Assembly (NCBI RefSeq): GCF_014803385.1
Contig: NZ_JACYFC010000001.1
Span: forward strand, 516,136-580,135
Length of the DNA stretch: 64,000 bases
Source of the DNA: Marinomonas colpomeniae
Lineage (GTDB): Bacteria; Pseudomonadota; Gammaproteobacteria; Pseudomonadales; Marinomonadaceae
Direction: 5' to 3'
Shown: positions 8,725 to 17,915 of the stretch, piece after piece
Numbering within the stretch: position 1 is the first letter of the stretch
How the letters are laid out: each line of letters opens with the position of its first letter
Made by a program: the position numbers and the translations under genes
The notes under the pieces: generated by a model
Databases searched by the model: none
What the model was told of the DNA's origin: nothing
Seen by the model: the letters and a program-made list of their open reading frames with translations, nothing else

Positions 8725-9942
8725 TTGATTACTCCTGACAATTATATTTCTCTTCCTGAACGCCTTTCTCGCGGATTATTACTTTTTTGCTTAGCTGCTG
8801 TAGGCATTGGGCAGTCTTTTATTTTTACCTCTTTACCACCAATTGGCCGTGAAATTGGTCTTGCTGATGTTCGTATAAGTACTTTAATTACTGCAGGTGC
8901 TGCGACGTTTGTTGTAGCTGCTTTCTTCTGGGGCGGTATTATCAATCGAATTGGTCGTATCCGTTCAGTCATTATCGGTATGAGCTGTTATGCAGTCACT
9001 ATTGGTCTGACTGGTGTGGTATTACACGGAGCCTTAGCTCGTGATTTATCTGCGGAACAAACTTACTATTTAGTATTCGTATTGCGTATGGTTTTTGCAC
9101 TTGGGATTGCAGGCATTTTACCTTCAGTTCAAACTTTTTTGATTGCTCATACTGATATTAAGCACCGTAGTGCAACGATTGCAAAAATAGGTGCTTCTTT
9201 CAGTATTGGTATGATTTTAGGACCTGCGTGTGCGTCGTTGTTGAGTGGCTTAGGTTTAACCGCTCCATTTTACATTATTGCTTTTCTAGCAGGCTGTGCA
9301 GCTATATTAGTCATGTTCTTTGTGAAGGATAAAAAACACGTGCGCCAACTTGAGAAACCGCCAGCTATTAATTGGTTTAAAGAACCTGTTATGCCATTTT
9401 TAGGTATGTCGACCCTAGTGATTTTATCTATTACGGGTGTTCAACAGATTATGGCGTTTCTGATTCAAGACAGGTTCCATTTGGATGTGTCTGAAGCAAC
9501 GAAACAGGTAGGTTATGCCATGATGACCATGTCTTGCTTTAGTATTTTAGTACAAATGATATTAGTACCTAGATTTCAATTGGGAGTGATTACTCTAATT
9601 GTTGCAGGTACGAGTATTGGTGTGTCGGCACAGCTTGCCTTTATGTTCTTAGACTCTTATGTCGGCGTACTATTTGCTATGGGGCTGTTTGGGACTGGGG
9701 TAGGGTTTTTGTTTCCAGGAATTGTAACCGCGCAAACTCTGCTTGTAAAAGACGATCAACAAAGTCGTTTGGCGAGTATGAACGCTTCTATGCAAGGATT
9801 AGGCGCTGCGCTAGGGCCTGTCACTTTGGCATCCTTGTATCAAATAGGGCAGTTAGTACCATTCCTTGCTTTGATGTCTGGGCTACTGTTTATATTAGCC
9901 ATCTTTAGTTATTGTAAATCTAAACTAGGTTATACATTTTAA
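8725..9942 (+). CDS. MFS transporter (drug/metabolite efflux type)
   Basis: 405 residues with twelve hydrophobic segments. The FFWGGIINRIGRIRSVIIG block is the MFS motif A between helices 2 and 3, and SFSIGMILGPACASLL resembles the motif C of antiporters, suggesting proton-driven efflux. The start is a TTG at 8725, with AAGGA six bases upstream; no ATG fits near the first helix. It is separated from the preceding MFS gene by 189 bases and is probably an independent unit. The substrate is unknown. Confidence 0.85.
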   Translation: MITPDNYISLPERLSRGLLLFCLAAVGIGQSFIFTSLPPIGREIGLADVRISTLITAGAATFVVAAFFWGGIINRIGRIRSVIIGMSCYAVTIGLTGVVLHGALARDLSAEQTYYLVFVLRMVFALGIAGILPSVQTFLIAHTDIKHRSATIAKIGASFSIGMILGPACASLLSGLGLTAPFYIIAFLAGCAAILVMFFVKDKKHVRQLEKPPAINWFKEPVMPFLGMSTLVILSITGVQQIMAFLIQDRFHLDVSEATKQVGYAMMTMSCFSILVQMILVPRFQLGVITLIVAGTSIGVSAQLAFMFLDSYVGVLFAMGLFGTGVGFLFPGIVTAQTLLVKDDQQSRLASMNASMQGLGAALGPVTLASLYQIGQLVPFLALMSGLLFILAIFSYCKSKLGYTF

Positions 9943-9968
9943 CATCCTTTTTCTTTGAGGCTCGGTGT

Positions 9969-10892
9969 CTAATTAACCTTGTGAATTTGAGTTACTTGGC
10001 GTGGTGAAACACCAAAATGCTGGTGGAAACGCCGACTGAAGTGACTCAAACTCTGATAGCCTAATTCATAACTCACTTCAGTAACCGAACGTTTCTCTTG
10101 TAAGCGTTGATACGCTCGATTCATCCTGCGCTGATGTTGATATTCTAATGGCGTGCAAGCGAGCTGGCGTTTGAAGCTTTCATAAAATCGGCTGCGACTC
10201 ATGCAAGCCATTTTTGCTAATAGGTTGACATCCAGAGGTGTTGAAAGGTTTTGTTCTATCCAATAAATGACGCATGTAAGGCCACTTGCATCAGGAGAGC
10301 TTTGAGTAAACCGTAATAATGCATCTCTACCGTGGTGTCTCAGTATGCGAGTTACTAATTCACTGACTCCAAAATCTACCAATAGATCTCGATCTGGGTC
10401 ATTTTGCACAAAGTCACTGGTTAAGCGATCTAGCACCTGTTGTGTAGCTTGAGTATGGATGGTGTGTAAATGTTGGTTTGGGTCGATGACTGCATCATAA
10501 GGCAATGATTTGAACATGACATCATTCATGCGATCACAGATTTGTGCCACTCTTTCTTTTGATATGGCTATGGTGAGGCAGGTTGTTGGCTGTTCCCATC
10601 TAGCTTCTGGGAAATCAATGAAGACTTCTTCTTCTGGCGCTAATATGAAGGACTCATGAGGAAGAAATGGTACATGGCCATTGTGTTGGGTATGCATGAC
10701 TTTCGCGCCAGTTACCATGCCACAATAGAGTAGCGAATCGGCTTTTAAGCTGACTTTTTGAGCCTGTTCATAAGTATCATAAATACTTAGCTCAGAATGA
10801 GGCCCTGCAAAACACACACGGTTCTCAACTAATTGAGTGGGTGAGCGTTTCTGCTGAAGTCGAGTTTTTTCTGTAGATAAAGAACGGTTCAT
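9969..10892 (-). CDS. AraC-family transcriptional regulator beside an aldehyde dehydrogenase
   Basis: About 307 residues from the ATG at 10892, which has AGAGG seven bases upstream; the frame stays open to 10973. The N-terminal two thirds look like the AraC_N effector domain. The C-terminus has the double helix-turn-helix: LDVNLLAKMACMSRSRFYESF, then VTEVSYELGYQSLSHFSRRF, ending GVSPRQV. It is divergent from the aldehyde dehydrogenase gene and very probably its regulator; two 8-bp direct repeats 21 bp apart lie between them. The inducer is unknown and could be an aldehyde or alcohol. Confidence 0.87.
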   Translation of the reverse strand: MNRSLSTEKTRLQQKRSPTQLVENRVCFAGPHSELSIYDTYEQAQKVSLKADSLLYCGMVTGAKVMHTQHNGHVPFLPHESFILAPEEEVFIDFPEARWEQPTTCLTIAISKERVAQICDRMNDVMFKSLPYDAVIDPNQHLHTIHTQATQQVLDRLTSDFVQNDPDRDLLVDFGVSELVTRILRHHGRDALLRFTQSSPDASGLTCVIYWIEQNLSTPLDVNLLAKMACMSRSRFYESFKRQLACTPLEYQHQRRMNRAYQRLQEKRSVTEVSYELGYQSLSHFSRRFHQHFGVSPRQVTQIHKVN

Positions 10893-11001
10893 TAACACAC
10901 CTCTTTTATATTTATAGTTGGCGTGGATCATTTTTCTTTTCTCCATCATCACTCTTGCTTGTCTTTTGGTCAATACAAAAACACAAGAGAAATGGATCAG
11001 T

Positions 11002-11030
11002 AGACAAGTATCGTGGACTGACAGACAAGT
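11002..11030 (+). promoter_or_regulatory. Direct-repeat operator candidate for the AraC-type regulator
   Basis: AGACAAGT occurs at 11002-11009 and again at 11023-11030, exactly 21 bp apart (two helical turns), in the divergent region before the aldehyde dehydrogenase. AraC-family proteins typically bind half-sites with this spacing. The repeats are visible; the binding is inferred. Confidence 0.5.
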
Positions 11031-11120
11031 TTTCTTTGCAGATTGTTTCTAGAGTGGAGGTTCAGGTAAATACCTTGCTGAATTCGACGAATAAAAACAA
11101 TAAAAGTGGAGAAAATAACT

Positions 11121-12638
11121 ATGATTTATGCCAAACCTGGTACCCCTGGTAGCCTTATTACCTTTCAAACTGAGTATGGGAATTTCATTGGTGGCGAATG
11201 GGTTGCGCCTGTTAAAGGCCAGTATTTTGATAAAACCAGCTCAGTAGATGGCGAAGTGTTTTGCCGTATTCCTCGTTCTACTGAAGAAGATATCGACCTT
11301 GCTCTCGATGCGGCTCATGCGGCGCGTGTTGCTTGGGGAAAAACCTCTGTGGCGAATCGTTCTGGCATTTTATTAAAAATAGCAGATCGAATTGATCAAC
11401 ATTTAGAAGCCCTTGCTGTTGCAGAGACTTGGGATAATGGTAAAGCGATACGTGAAACATTGAATGCCGATATTCCTTTAGCGGCCGATCATTTCCGTTA
11501 TTTTGCAGGTTGCTTACGCTCACAAGAAGGCAGTGCCGCGGAAATTGATGAACACACAGTTGCGTATCATTTCCATGAGCCGCTAGGCGTTGTAGGCCAA
11601 ATTATTCCTTGGAATTTTCCTATCCTAATGGCAGCGTGGAAACTTGCTCCAGCACTTGCTGCGGGTAACTGCGTGGTTCTAAAGCCTGCTGAGCAAACAC
11701 CAGTGTCGATTCTTGAGTTGGTTAAAGTCATTCAAGATTTATTGCCACCGGGTGTATTAAACATCGTTAATGGTTTCGGCAAAGAAGCGGGTCAAGCGTT
11801 GGCGTCGAGTACGCGTATAGCTAAGATTGCTTTCACTGGCTCTACACCAGTGGGACAGGGCGTTTTAAAATGCGCAGCAGAAAATCTCATCCCTTCTACG
11901 GTTGAACTAGGTGGAAAGTCACCAAATATATATTTTGCTGACATCATGCAGCAAGAAGAATCCTTTATCAGTAAATGCGTTGAAGGGCTTGTATTGGCCT
12001 TTTTTAACCAAGGCGAAGTCTGTACTTGCCCCTCTCGTGTTTTAATCCAAGAAGACATTTACGATGAATTTATGGCGTTAGTGATTGAGCGTACTAAAAC
12101 CATCAAACGTGGTAATCCACTGGATACAGAAACTCAAGTCGGTGCTCAGGCTTCTAAAGAGCAGTTTGATAAAATACTGAAATATATCGATATCGGTAAA
12201 AAAGAAGGTGCGGAACTTTTGATTGGTGGTGGTATTGCGCCTGTTGATGGTTTCAATAAAGGTTATTACGTACAACCGACCTTGTTCAAAGGGTCAAATG
12301 AAATGCGCATTTTCCAAGAAGAGATTTTTGGCCCTGTTGTTAGTGTCACGACGTTTAAAGACGAAGCCGAAGCGCTTGCGATTGCCAATGACAGTGAATT
12401 TGGTCTAGGTGCTGGTGTGTGGACACGAGACACCAACCTTGCTTATCGCATGGGACGAAACCTAGAAGCAGGTCGAGTATGGATGAACTGTTATCACATG
12501 TATCCAGCGCATGCTGCCTTTGGTGGTTACAAAAAATCAGGTATTGGTCGTGAAACTCATAAAGTAGCGTTAGAACATTATCAACAAACCAAGAATATGC
12601 TGGTTAGCTATGATATCAATCCGATGGGGTTCTTCTAA
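11121..12638 (+). CDS. exaC: NAD(P)-dependent aldehyde dehydrogenase (ExaC/AldB type)
   Basis: About 505 residues, the full length of a class-3-fold aldehyde dehydrogenase that oxidises acetaldehyde and related aldehydes. Visible motifs are [19 protein letters not shown] (cofactor site), VELGGKSPN (general base Glu) and [13 protein letters not shown] with the catalytic Cys301. The double-cysteine CTC pattern is characteristic of the ExaC/AldB branch. The ATG at 11121 follows GTGGAGA; a GTG at 11106 would only add five residues. A strong terminator follows. It is divergent from an AraC-type regulator, as in alcohol-oxidation loci. Confidence 0.93.
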   Translation: MIYAKPGTPGSLITFQTEYGNFIGGEWVAPVKGQYFDKTSSVDGEVFCRIPRSTEEDIDLALDAAHAARVAWGKTSVANRSGILLKIADRIDQHLEALAVAETWDNGKAIRETLNADIPLAADHFRYFAGCLRSQEGSAAEIDEHTVAYHFHEPLGVVGQIIPWNFPILMAAWKLAPALAAGNCVVLKPAEQTPVSILELVKVIQDLLPPGVLNIVNGFGKEAGQALASSTRIAKIAFTGSTPVGQGVLKCAAENLIPSTVELGGKSPNIYFADIMQQEESFISKCVEGLVLAFFNQGEVCTCPSRVLIQEDIYDEFMALVIERTKTIKRGNPLDTETQVGAQASKEQFDKILKYIDIGKKEGAELLIGGGIAPVDGFNKGYYVQPTLFKGSNEMRIFQEEIFGPVVSVTTFKDEAEALAIANDSEFGLGAGVWTRDTNLAYRMGRNLEAGRVWMNCYHMYPAHAAFGGYKKSGIGRETHKVALEHYQQTKNMLVSYDINPMGFF

Positions 12639-12690
12639 TTTAGAGTGAATTTTTGAATTTTATTCCGTCCTAGAAAAAAATGAGGGTTTT

Positions 12691-12725
12691 AAAGCCAAGA
12701 GGTAAATGTCTCTTGGCTTTTTTTG
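12691..12725 (+). terminator. Terminator after the aldehyde dehydrogenase gene
   Basis: Stem aaagccaaga / tcttggcttt with a 10-base loop and a T tract. Confidence 0.85.
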
Positions 12726-12921
12726 TTGTTGTTTTACCAAGTCTAAAAATAGTCTTACAACGCCATAATTTTGTCTATTTTCGAACAAATACTGAGATAT
12801 TTATAATTAACCTGTTTCTTATTGGAAACTTAGTATCATAAGTGATAATTTCGGAGGCATTATTTTATGAATGTATTTTAAGTGCCGTATTGGACTAAAC
12901 CAATAGGCAGAGGGTATTGGT

Positions 12922-14304
12922 ATGGCAATTAGTTTATTCGACCTTTTTAAAGTGGGCATTGGCCCCTCTAGCTCTCATACGGTTGGTCCAATGGTTGCAG
13001 CCAATCAATTTGCCCATCAATTACAAGAACGCAACCTGTTCGCCAGTGTGGCTCGCCTAAAAATAGACTTATACGGCTCTCTTGGTGCAACAGGAAAAGG
13101 ACATGGTACAGGTACCGCTGTTTTGATGGGCCTTGAAGGTGAATTACCGGAATTTATTGATCCTAGTTTAGTGAATGACCGGATTGAAAAAATTGAAAAG
13201 ACATCACAACTGAGTTTGTTGTCTCAGCAGGTAGTTAATATATCTGTTGCTACAGATCTTATTTATCACCGAGTTGATCGTCTTGATTTCCATGCTAATG
13301 GTATGGTGCTAGTGGCTTTTGATGGGGATGGTAAAGCAATCCACAGCGCGACATTTTATTCGGTTGGTGGTGGTTTTATTGTTGCAGAAGATGAGCAAGG
13401 TAAGGTTGTTTTAGTAGAAGATACAACAGAGCTTCCTTATGTTTTTCATAGCGCCGAGACTCTTATTAAGCTTTGCCGGGAAGAAGACAAAAGTATTGCT
13501 CAAATCATTATGGAAAACGAGAAAACCTGGAGAACAGAAGAAGAAATTAAACAGGGAATTCTTTCCATTTGGTCAGTGATGAAATCATGTGTTCAACAAG
13601 GGATTAAGAATGAAGGCATTTTACCTGGTGGATTAAAAGTAAAACGCCGAGCTTCCAGTCTACATAAAGACCTAATCAGCAAAACTCGAATGGATATGAT
13701 TACGCCTTCTTTAGGGGCTATGGATTGGGTGAATCTTTATGCGTTAGCGGTAAATGAAGAAAATGCTGCTGGTGGCAGAGTAGTGACGGCCCCAACCAAT
13801 GGCGCTGCAGGTATTATTCCTGCTGTTCTACATTATTACTGGGATTTCTGTCCTCGCTCTAGTGAAGAGGGTGTCATTGAATTCTTTCTAACTGCTGCGG
13901 CCATTGGTTTTCTTTTTAAAGAAAATGCCTCTATTTCAGGGGCTGAAGTGGGTTGCCAGGGTGAAGTCGGCTCAGCTTGTGCTATGGCCGCAGCAGGGTT
14001 GGCCGCAGCGACTGGTGGCTCTCCAGAACAAATAGAGAATGCAGCCGAAATTGGTATGGAACATAATTTGGGTTTAACTTGTGATCCTATTGGTGGTTTA
14101 GTTCAAGTTCCCTGTATTGAGCGTAACGCTATGGGGTCGATGAAAGCTATTAATTCAGCATCAATGGCACTCAGGGGTGATGGAACTCATTATGTTTCAT
14201 TGGATAAAGTTATTCGTACAATGCGTGATACAGGTAGAGACATGAACGATAAATACAAAGAAACCTCTCGTGGCGGACTGGCGGTAAATGTTATTGAGTG
14301 TTGA
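12922..14304 (+). CDS. sdaA: L-serine ammonia-lyase (iron-sulfur type)
   Basis: 460 residues, single-chain form with the beta domain first ([14 protein letters not shown] at the N-terminus) and the catalytic alpha domain after. Cysteines that hold the 4Fe-4S cluster are seen in [11 protein letters not shown] and in [14 protein letters not shown]. It converts L-serine to pyruvate and ammonia in the cytosol. The gene stands alone between terminators. The predicted protein is intact and of standard length. Confidence 0.96.
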   Translation: MAISLFDLFKVGIGPSSSHTVGPMVAANQFAHQLQERNLFASVARLKIDLYGSLGATGKGHGTGTAVLMGLEGELPEFIDPSLVNDRIEKIEKTSQLSLLSQQVVNISVATDLIYHRVDRLDFHANGMVLVAFDGDGKAIHSATFYSVGGGFIVAEDEQGKVVLVEDTTELPYVFHSAETLIKLCREEDKSIAQIIMENEKTWRTEEEIKQGILSIWSVMKSCVQQGIKNEGILPGGLKVKRRASSLHKDLISKTRMDMITPSLGAMDWVNLYALAVNEENAAGGRVVTAPTNGAAGIIPAVLHYYWDFCPRSSEEGVIEFFLTAAAIGFLFKENASISGAEVGCQGEVGSACAMAAAGLAAATGGSPEQIENAAEIGMEHNLGLTCDPIGGLVQVPCIERNAMGSMKAINSASMALRGDGTHYVSLDKVIRTMRDTGRDMNDKYKETSRGGLAVNVIEC

Positions 14305-14617
14305 TTATTTAGCTCTAAAAACAGAAATCATTACCTGTAATAAAAGTGTCATGTTTCTGTAGTATATTTGCAACAAGTGCCTTTTGAAGGCACTTTTTTT
14401 TGTCTATATTTTTGGTTTGTCATTCAAAAAGGTTAGGGGTTTTTATCTAGATAAACCCAGTGTAGAATGGCGCCGAATTCATATTTTACAGAAATATGAC
14501 GGAACGAATTAAGTGCCAAATTGATTTGGGATACAATAATTAGGTAGATCATTGTTTCATAACATTATTTATAAACAATGGTTTAGCATAGATTAATTTA
14601 TAGAAAGAAGAGCCCAT
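14305..14617. other. Intergenic region sdaA - PiT transporter
   Basis: It holds the sdaA terminator. At 14550-14580 an 8-bp inverted repeat (cattgttt / aaacaatg) lies just before the transporter gene and may be an operator or leader hairpin. No Pho box was found here. No coding frame is supported. Confidence 0.6.
14374..14401 (+). terminator. Terminator after sdaA
   Basis: Stem aagtgcctt / aaggcactt with a short loop and eight T. Confidence 0.85.
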
Positions 14618-16192
14618 ATGGATCTTACAAATACCCCGAAAGAAGAATCCACTTTATTAGGTGGTCATGAGTTTATACGTGTACTTATTGCCTTAGCATT
14701 TGTATTGGCCGCTGGTTTTTATGCCTCTGTTAATGGACTTGGAGCTTCAAACTTATCAATTTTAGCCATTGCCGCTGCTATTGGGGCTTATATGGCTGTC
14801 AATATTGGTGCCAATGATGTTGCTAATAATGTTGGCCCAGCCGTAGGCTCTAAAGCCTTGAGTATGACTGGAGCGATTTTAATTGCTGCTATATTTGAAG
14901 CCGCTGGTGCATTAATTGCTGGTGGTTCAGTTGTAGGAACGATTAAAAATGGCATTATTAACCCTAATTCTATTGGTGATTCTGCTACTTTCATTTGGGT
15001 AATGATGGCGGCTTTATTAGCCGGTGCTATCTGGTTGAATTTAGCTACGTATCTTGGTGCGCCAGTTTCTACAACACACTCTATTGTAGGTGGCGTATTA
15101 GGTGCCGGTATTGCTGCTGGTGGTTGGGATATTGCAAATTGGGATAAATTGATAGCGATCGTTGCAAGTTGGGTTATTTCACCTGTTTTAGGTGGTGTGA
15201 TTGCGGCTTTCTTTCTAATGTACATCAAGCGTTCAATTACCTATAAAAGCGATATGATTGAAGCGGCGAAGAAAGTTGTGCCTATTTTAGTTGGACTAAT
15301 GGTTTGGGCATTTTCTACTTACCTTATTCTTAAAGGCTTGAAGAAAGTTTGGAAGTTGGATTTTGTAACCGCTGGGATGTTTGCTTTTGCTATTGCTTTG
15401 ACAGTTTATTTTATTGTCCGTCCTATAGTTGATAAAGCAGCTTCGGCATTGAAAAATGATAAGGATGCAGTCAATAGCTTGTTTACTATTCCTCTTATTG
15501 TTTCTGCTGCGTTATTAAGTTTTGCTCATGGTGCAAATGATGTAGCCAATGCGATAGGGCCTTTAGCTGCTATTAACGATGCTTTAATGACTGGGACTGT
15601 ATCTGGTAAAGCATCTATTCCTATCTGGATTATGCTTATCGGTGGTGCAGGTATTGCTGTTGGTCTTGCGTTGTTTGGGCCTAAACTGATTAAAACAGTC
15701 GGTTCTGAAATCACTGAATTAGATAAGACACGAGCATTTTGTGTCGCTATGGCCGCCGCGATCACAGTTATTGTTGCTTCTCAGCTTGGTTTGCCAGTAA
15801 GTTCTACTCATATTGCAGTAGGCGGTATCTTTGGTGTTGGCTTCTTACGTGAATATTTGAAGCAGTCTTATGAGAAAAAATTGACTGCGCTTATCTCTCA
15901 TTCTGAATCCACAGGCCTTGATGGCATGCAGATTCAAGACTTTGTTAAGCGTTTTAAAGTGGCCGATGTTGACGAAAAACGTGCAATTCTTAAAGAGCTG
16001 AAAGCGTCTCAATCTTCTTCACCTATTTCGTCTTCGGAACGAAAAGGCTTGAAAAAAGCGACTAAAAAAGAGTTAGTGAAACGCTCTGCTTTATTGCGTA
16101 TTGCGGCTGCATGGGTGATTACTGTACCTGCTTCTGCTTTACTATCAGCAATGATTTTTTACATGCTACTTGGTTTTTCTGTCGCTCGTTAA
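14618..16192 (+). CDS. pit: Inorganic phosphate transporter, PiT family
   Basis: 524 residues with about eleven membrane helices. Both halves carry the PiT signature: GANDVANNVGPAVGSKALS near residue 65 and HGANDVANAIGPL near residue 305. The paired PVSTTHS and PVSSTHI motifs are also present. This is a low-affinity, ion-coupled phosphate uptake system of the inner membrane. A basic cytoplasmic segment (about 425-495) precedes the last helix. The gene stands alone, with a good terminator. Unlike the PAP2 operon it has no Pho box, which fits constitutive PiT expression. Confidence 0.93.
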   Translation: MDLTNTPKEESTLLGGHEFIRVLIALAFVLAAGFYASVNGLGASNLSILAIAAAIGAYMAVNIGANDVANNVGPAVGSKALSMTGAILIAAIFEAAGALIAGGSVVGTIKNGIINPNSIGDSATFIWVMMAALLAGAIWLNLATYLGAPVSTTHSIVGGVLGAGIAAGGWDIANWDKLIAIVASWVISPVLGGVIAAFFLMYIKRSITYKSDMIEAAKKVVPILVGLMVWAFSTYLILKGLKKVWKLDFVTAGMFAFAIALTVYFIVRPIVDKAASALKNDKDAVNSLFTIPLIVSAALLSFAHGANDVANAIGPLAAINDALMTGTVSGKASIPIWIMLIGGAGIAVGLALFGPKLIKTVGSEITELDKTRAFCVAMAAAITVIVASQLGLPVSSTHIAVGGIFGVGFLREYLKQSYEKKLTALISHSESTGLDGMQIQDFVKRFKVADVDEKRAILKELKASQSSSPISSSERKGLKKATKKELVKRSALLRIAAAWVITVPASALLSAMIFYMLLGFSVAR

Positions 16193-16215
16193 GCTAATAG
16201 TTTTAAAAAATGAAT

Positions 16216-16244
16216 AGAAAAAGACCAGCTTTCTGGTCTTTTTC
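16216..16244 (+). terminator. Terminator after the PiT gene
   Basis: Stem agaaaaagaccag / ctggtctttttct with a T tail. Confidence 0.85.
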
Positions 16245-16414
16245 TATTTCAGTTTTTAGGACTATGTTATATAAATAGTTTGAGTTGTATGTTGTTCTAA
16301 TAATATAGCTGCGAATATCAAATGCAGTAAATGGCTGTATACTATTGTATTATCTTTTAAAAGCTAAACTGAATCGCTCAGTTTTAAATATAACTAGGGT
16401 AAATTGCGTATCTA

Positions 16415-17197
16415 ATGACTGCTGTAACCATTACTGTACTTTTGCTTGTTATAGGTGGATTCATCACCTTTGCGATTGTGTTGCAGCTTAAAGAGCAAGC
16501 ACGATTAGCAAGGCTACGCAAAATTTCTACGTTTAATAATAAACTACGTCAAGTACGTCGGTATCTCGATGAAATGCCTCCTCAGTATCAACCTAAAGAT
16601 ATGCGATTATGGTTGTTTTCCTTGATGATTTCTTTATACGACCAACTATCAGAATTACAGCCTGACCCGACAATTACTCGTAGGCGTAATCATTTAGCAG
16701 AAGAAATGGCTGAGTTTCAAAAAAGTAAGCAAAAAAGACGTGCGAAACCAATGAATGATGAAGTCCTTATTCTTGAAGTAAAACGCTTATTTGAATCTTT
16801 CAAATTATTCTTAATTTCATCCCAACGTGAAAAGTTACTCGATTCGGATATTGTTCATCGTTATAGTAAATTGCTTGATTTTTTTCATTATAAAATTAAT
16901 GCTGATTACCATGGGTATCTCGCTCGTAAAGCATTTTTGAGTGGTTTATTGGATACGGCTATTGAGATGTATAAAGAAGCTATTTCTCAACTGACACCGA
17001 TCAAAGATACGCCTGAAGCTCAACCGGTTATTGTTAAATACAAAGACTTACTTAAAGAAATTGAAGATGACTTAGCTTTGCAAAAAGCAGAAGAGGAGAG
17101 CGATAAACTCGCCAATACAGAAGAGGAAGAAGGGTTAGATGACGAATGGAGTAAGTTTATTGAAGATTCTTCTTTCAAAGAGAAAAAACGCTTCTAA
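16415..17197 (+). CDS. Membrane-anchored cytoplasmic protein of unknown function
   Basis: 260 residues. One hydrophobic helix (about 5-23) anchors a long, highly charged, mostly helical cytoplasmic part. Residues 95-115 are basic and the C-terminus is very acidic (EEEEGLDDEW) before a basic tail. The segment around residues 150-205, with alternating helices, could form TPR-like hairpins. I do not recognise the family. It stands in a short gap between the PiT gene and a LysE exporter, with no sign of tight coupling to either. The function is open; a scaffold role is only a guess. Confidence 0.7.
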   Translation: MTAVTITVLLLVIGGFITFAIVLQLKEQARLARLRKISTFNNKLRQVRRYLDEMPPQYQPKDMRLWLFSLMISLYDQLSELQPDPTITRRRNHLAEEMAEFQKSKQKRRAKPMNDEVLILEVKRLFESFKLFLISSQREKLLDSDIVHRYSKLLDFFHYKINADYHGYLARKAFLSGLLDTAIEMYKEAISQLTPIKDTPEAQPVIVKYKDLLKEIEDDLALQKAEEESDKLANTEEEEGLDDEWSKFIEDSSFKEKKRF

Positions 17198-17268
17198 CCA
17201 AGATATGCTTTTTTCGTATGGTATTTCTATTTCTTAATTCCCTATTTTATTTTTGATAAGGATTTCTT

Positions 17269-17886
17269 GTGAATCTGGCCTTACTTTCTGCCTTTATACC
17301 TACTTTCTTTTTTGTTTCGATTACACCTGGTATGTGTATGACATTAGCCATGACATTAGGAATGACTATTGGTGTGAAGCGAGCTCTCTGGATGATGTTA
17401 GGAGAGCTTGTTGGTGTTGCAATGGTGGCGACATTATCGGCCATTGGCGTTGCAGCTTTGTTACTAAATTATCCTAGTGTATTTATGGTTTTAAAATACC
17501 TAGGAGGTGCTTATCTTGCGTTTATTGGTATTCAAATGTGGCTATCTAAGGGAAAAATGGCGATTAAAACAGATGAAAGTGGTAAGCCAGCTTCTCAAAT
17601 TGATTTAATTTCTCAAGGCTTCATAACGGCAATTGCAAACCCTAAAGGCTGGGCTTTTTTTGTTGCCTTATTACCTCCTTTTCTTGATGCAGAGAATCCT
17701 TTAGCTGCTCAACTGGTTGTATTGATTTCAATTATCCTTACGTTAGAATTTACCTGTTTAGTTATTTATGCCACAGGTGGTAAGACACTCAAGTCCCTTC
17801 TTATGAAAAGTGGTAATGTTCGCATTATGAATCGTATTGCTGGTTCTCTGATGATAGGCGTTGGATTCTGGTTGGCAATTGGTTAG
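17269..17886 (+). CDS. LysE/RhtB-family exporter
   Basis: 205 residues with about six membrane helices. The N-terminal SITPGMCMTLAMTLGMTIGVKRAL block is the LysE/RhtB signature, and KYLGGAYLAFIGIQMWLS is the second conserved region. The family exports amino acids and related metabolites by proton exchange. GTG at 17269 is the start, with AAGGA six bases upstream. It converges on topB with only 29 bases between the stop codons and no obvious terminator. The exported substrate is unknown. Confidence 0.88.
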   Translation: MNLALLSAFIPTFFFVSITPGMCMTLAMTLGMTIGVKRALWMMLGELVGVAMVATLSAIGVAALLLNYPSVFMVLKYLGGAYLAFIGIQMWLSKGKMAIKTDESGKPASQIDLISQGFITAIANPKGWAFFVALLPPFLDAENPLAAQLVVLISIILTLEFTCLVIYATGGKTLKSLLMKSGNVRIMNRIAGSLMIGVGFWLAIG

Positions 17887-17915
17887 CGGATAGCAAGGGC
17901 CCATGAAGAGGTGTT

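Noticed and set aside
14788-15228. 146-codon open frame opposite the PiT transporter gene
   Set aside because: It mirrors the alanine/glycine-rich transporter coding and has no plausible start signal or family likeness; a shadow of the real gene.
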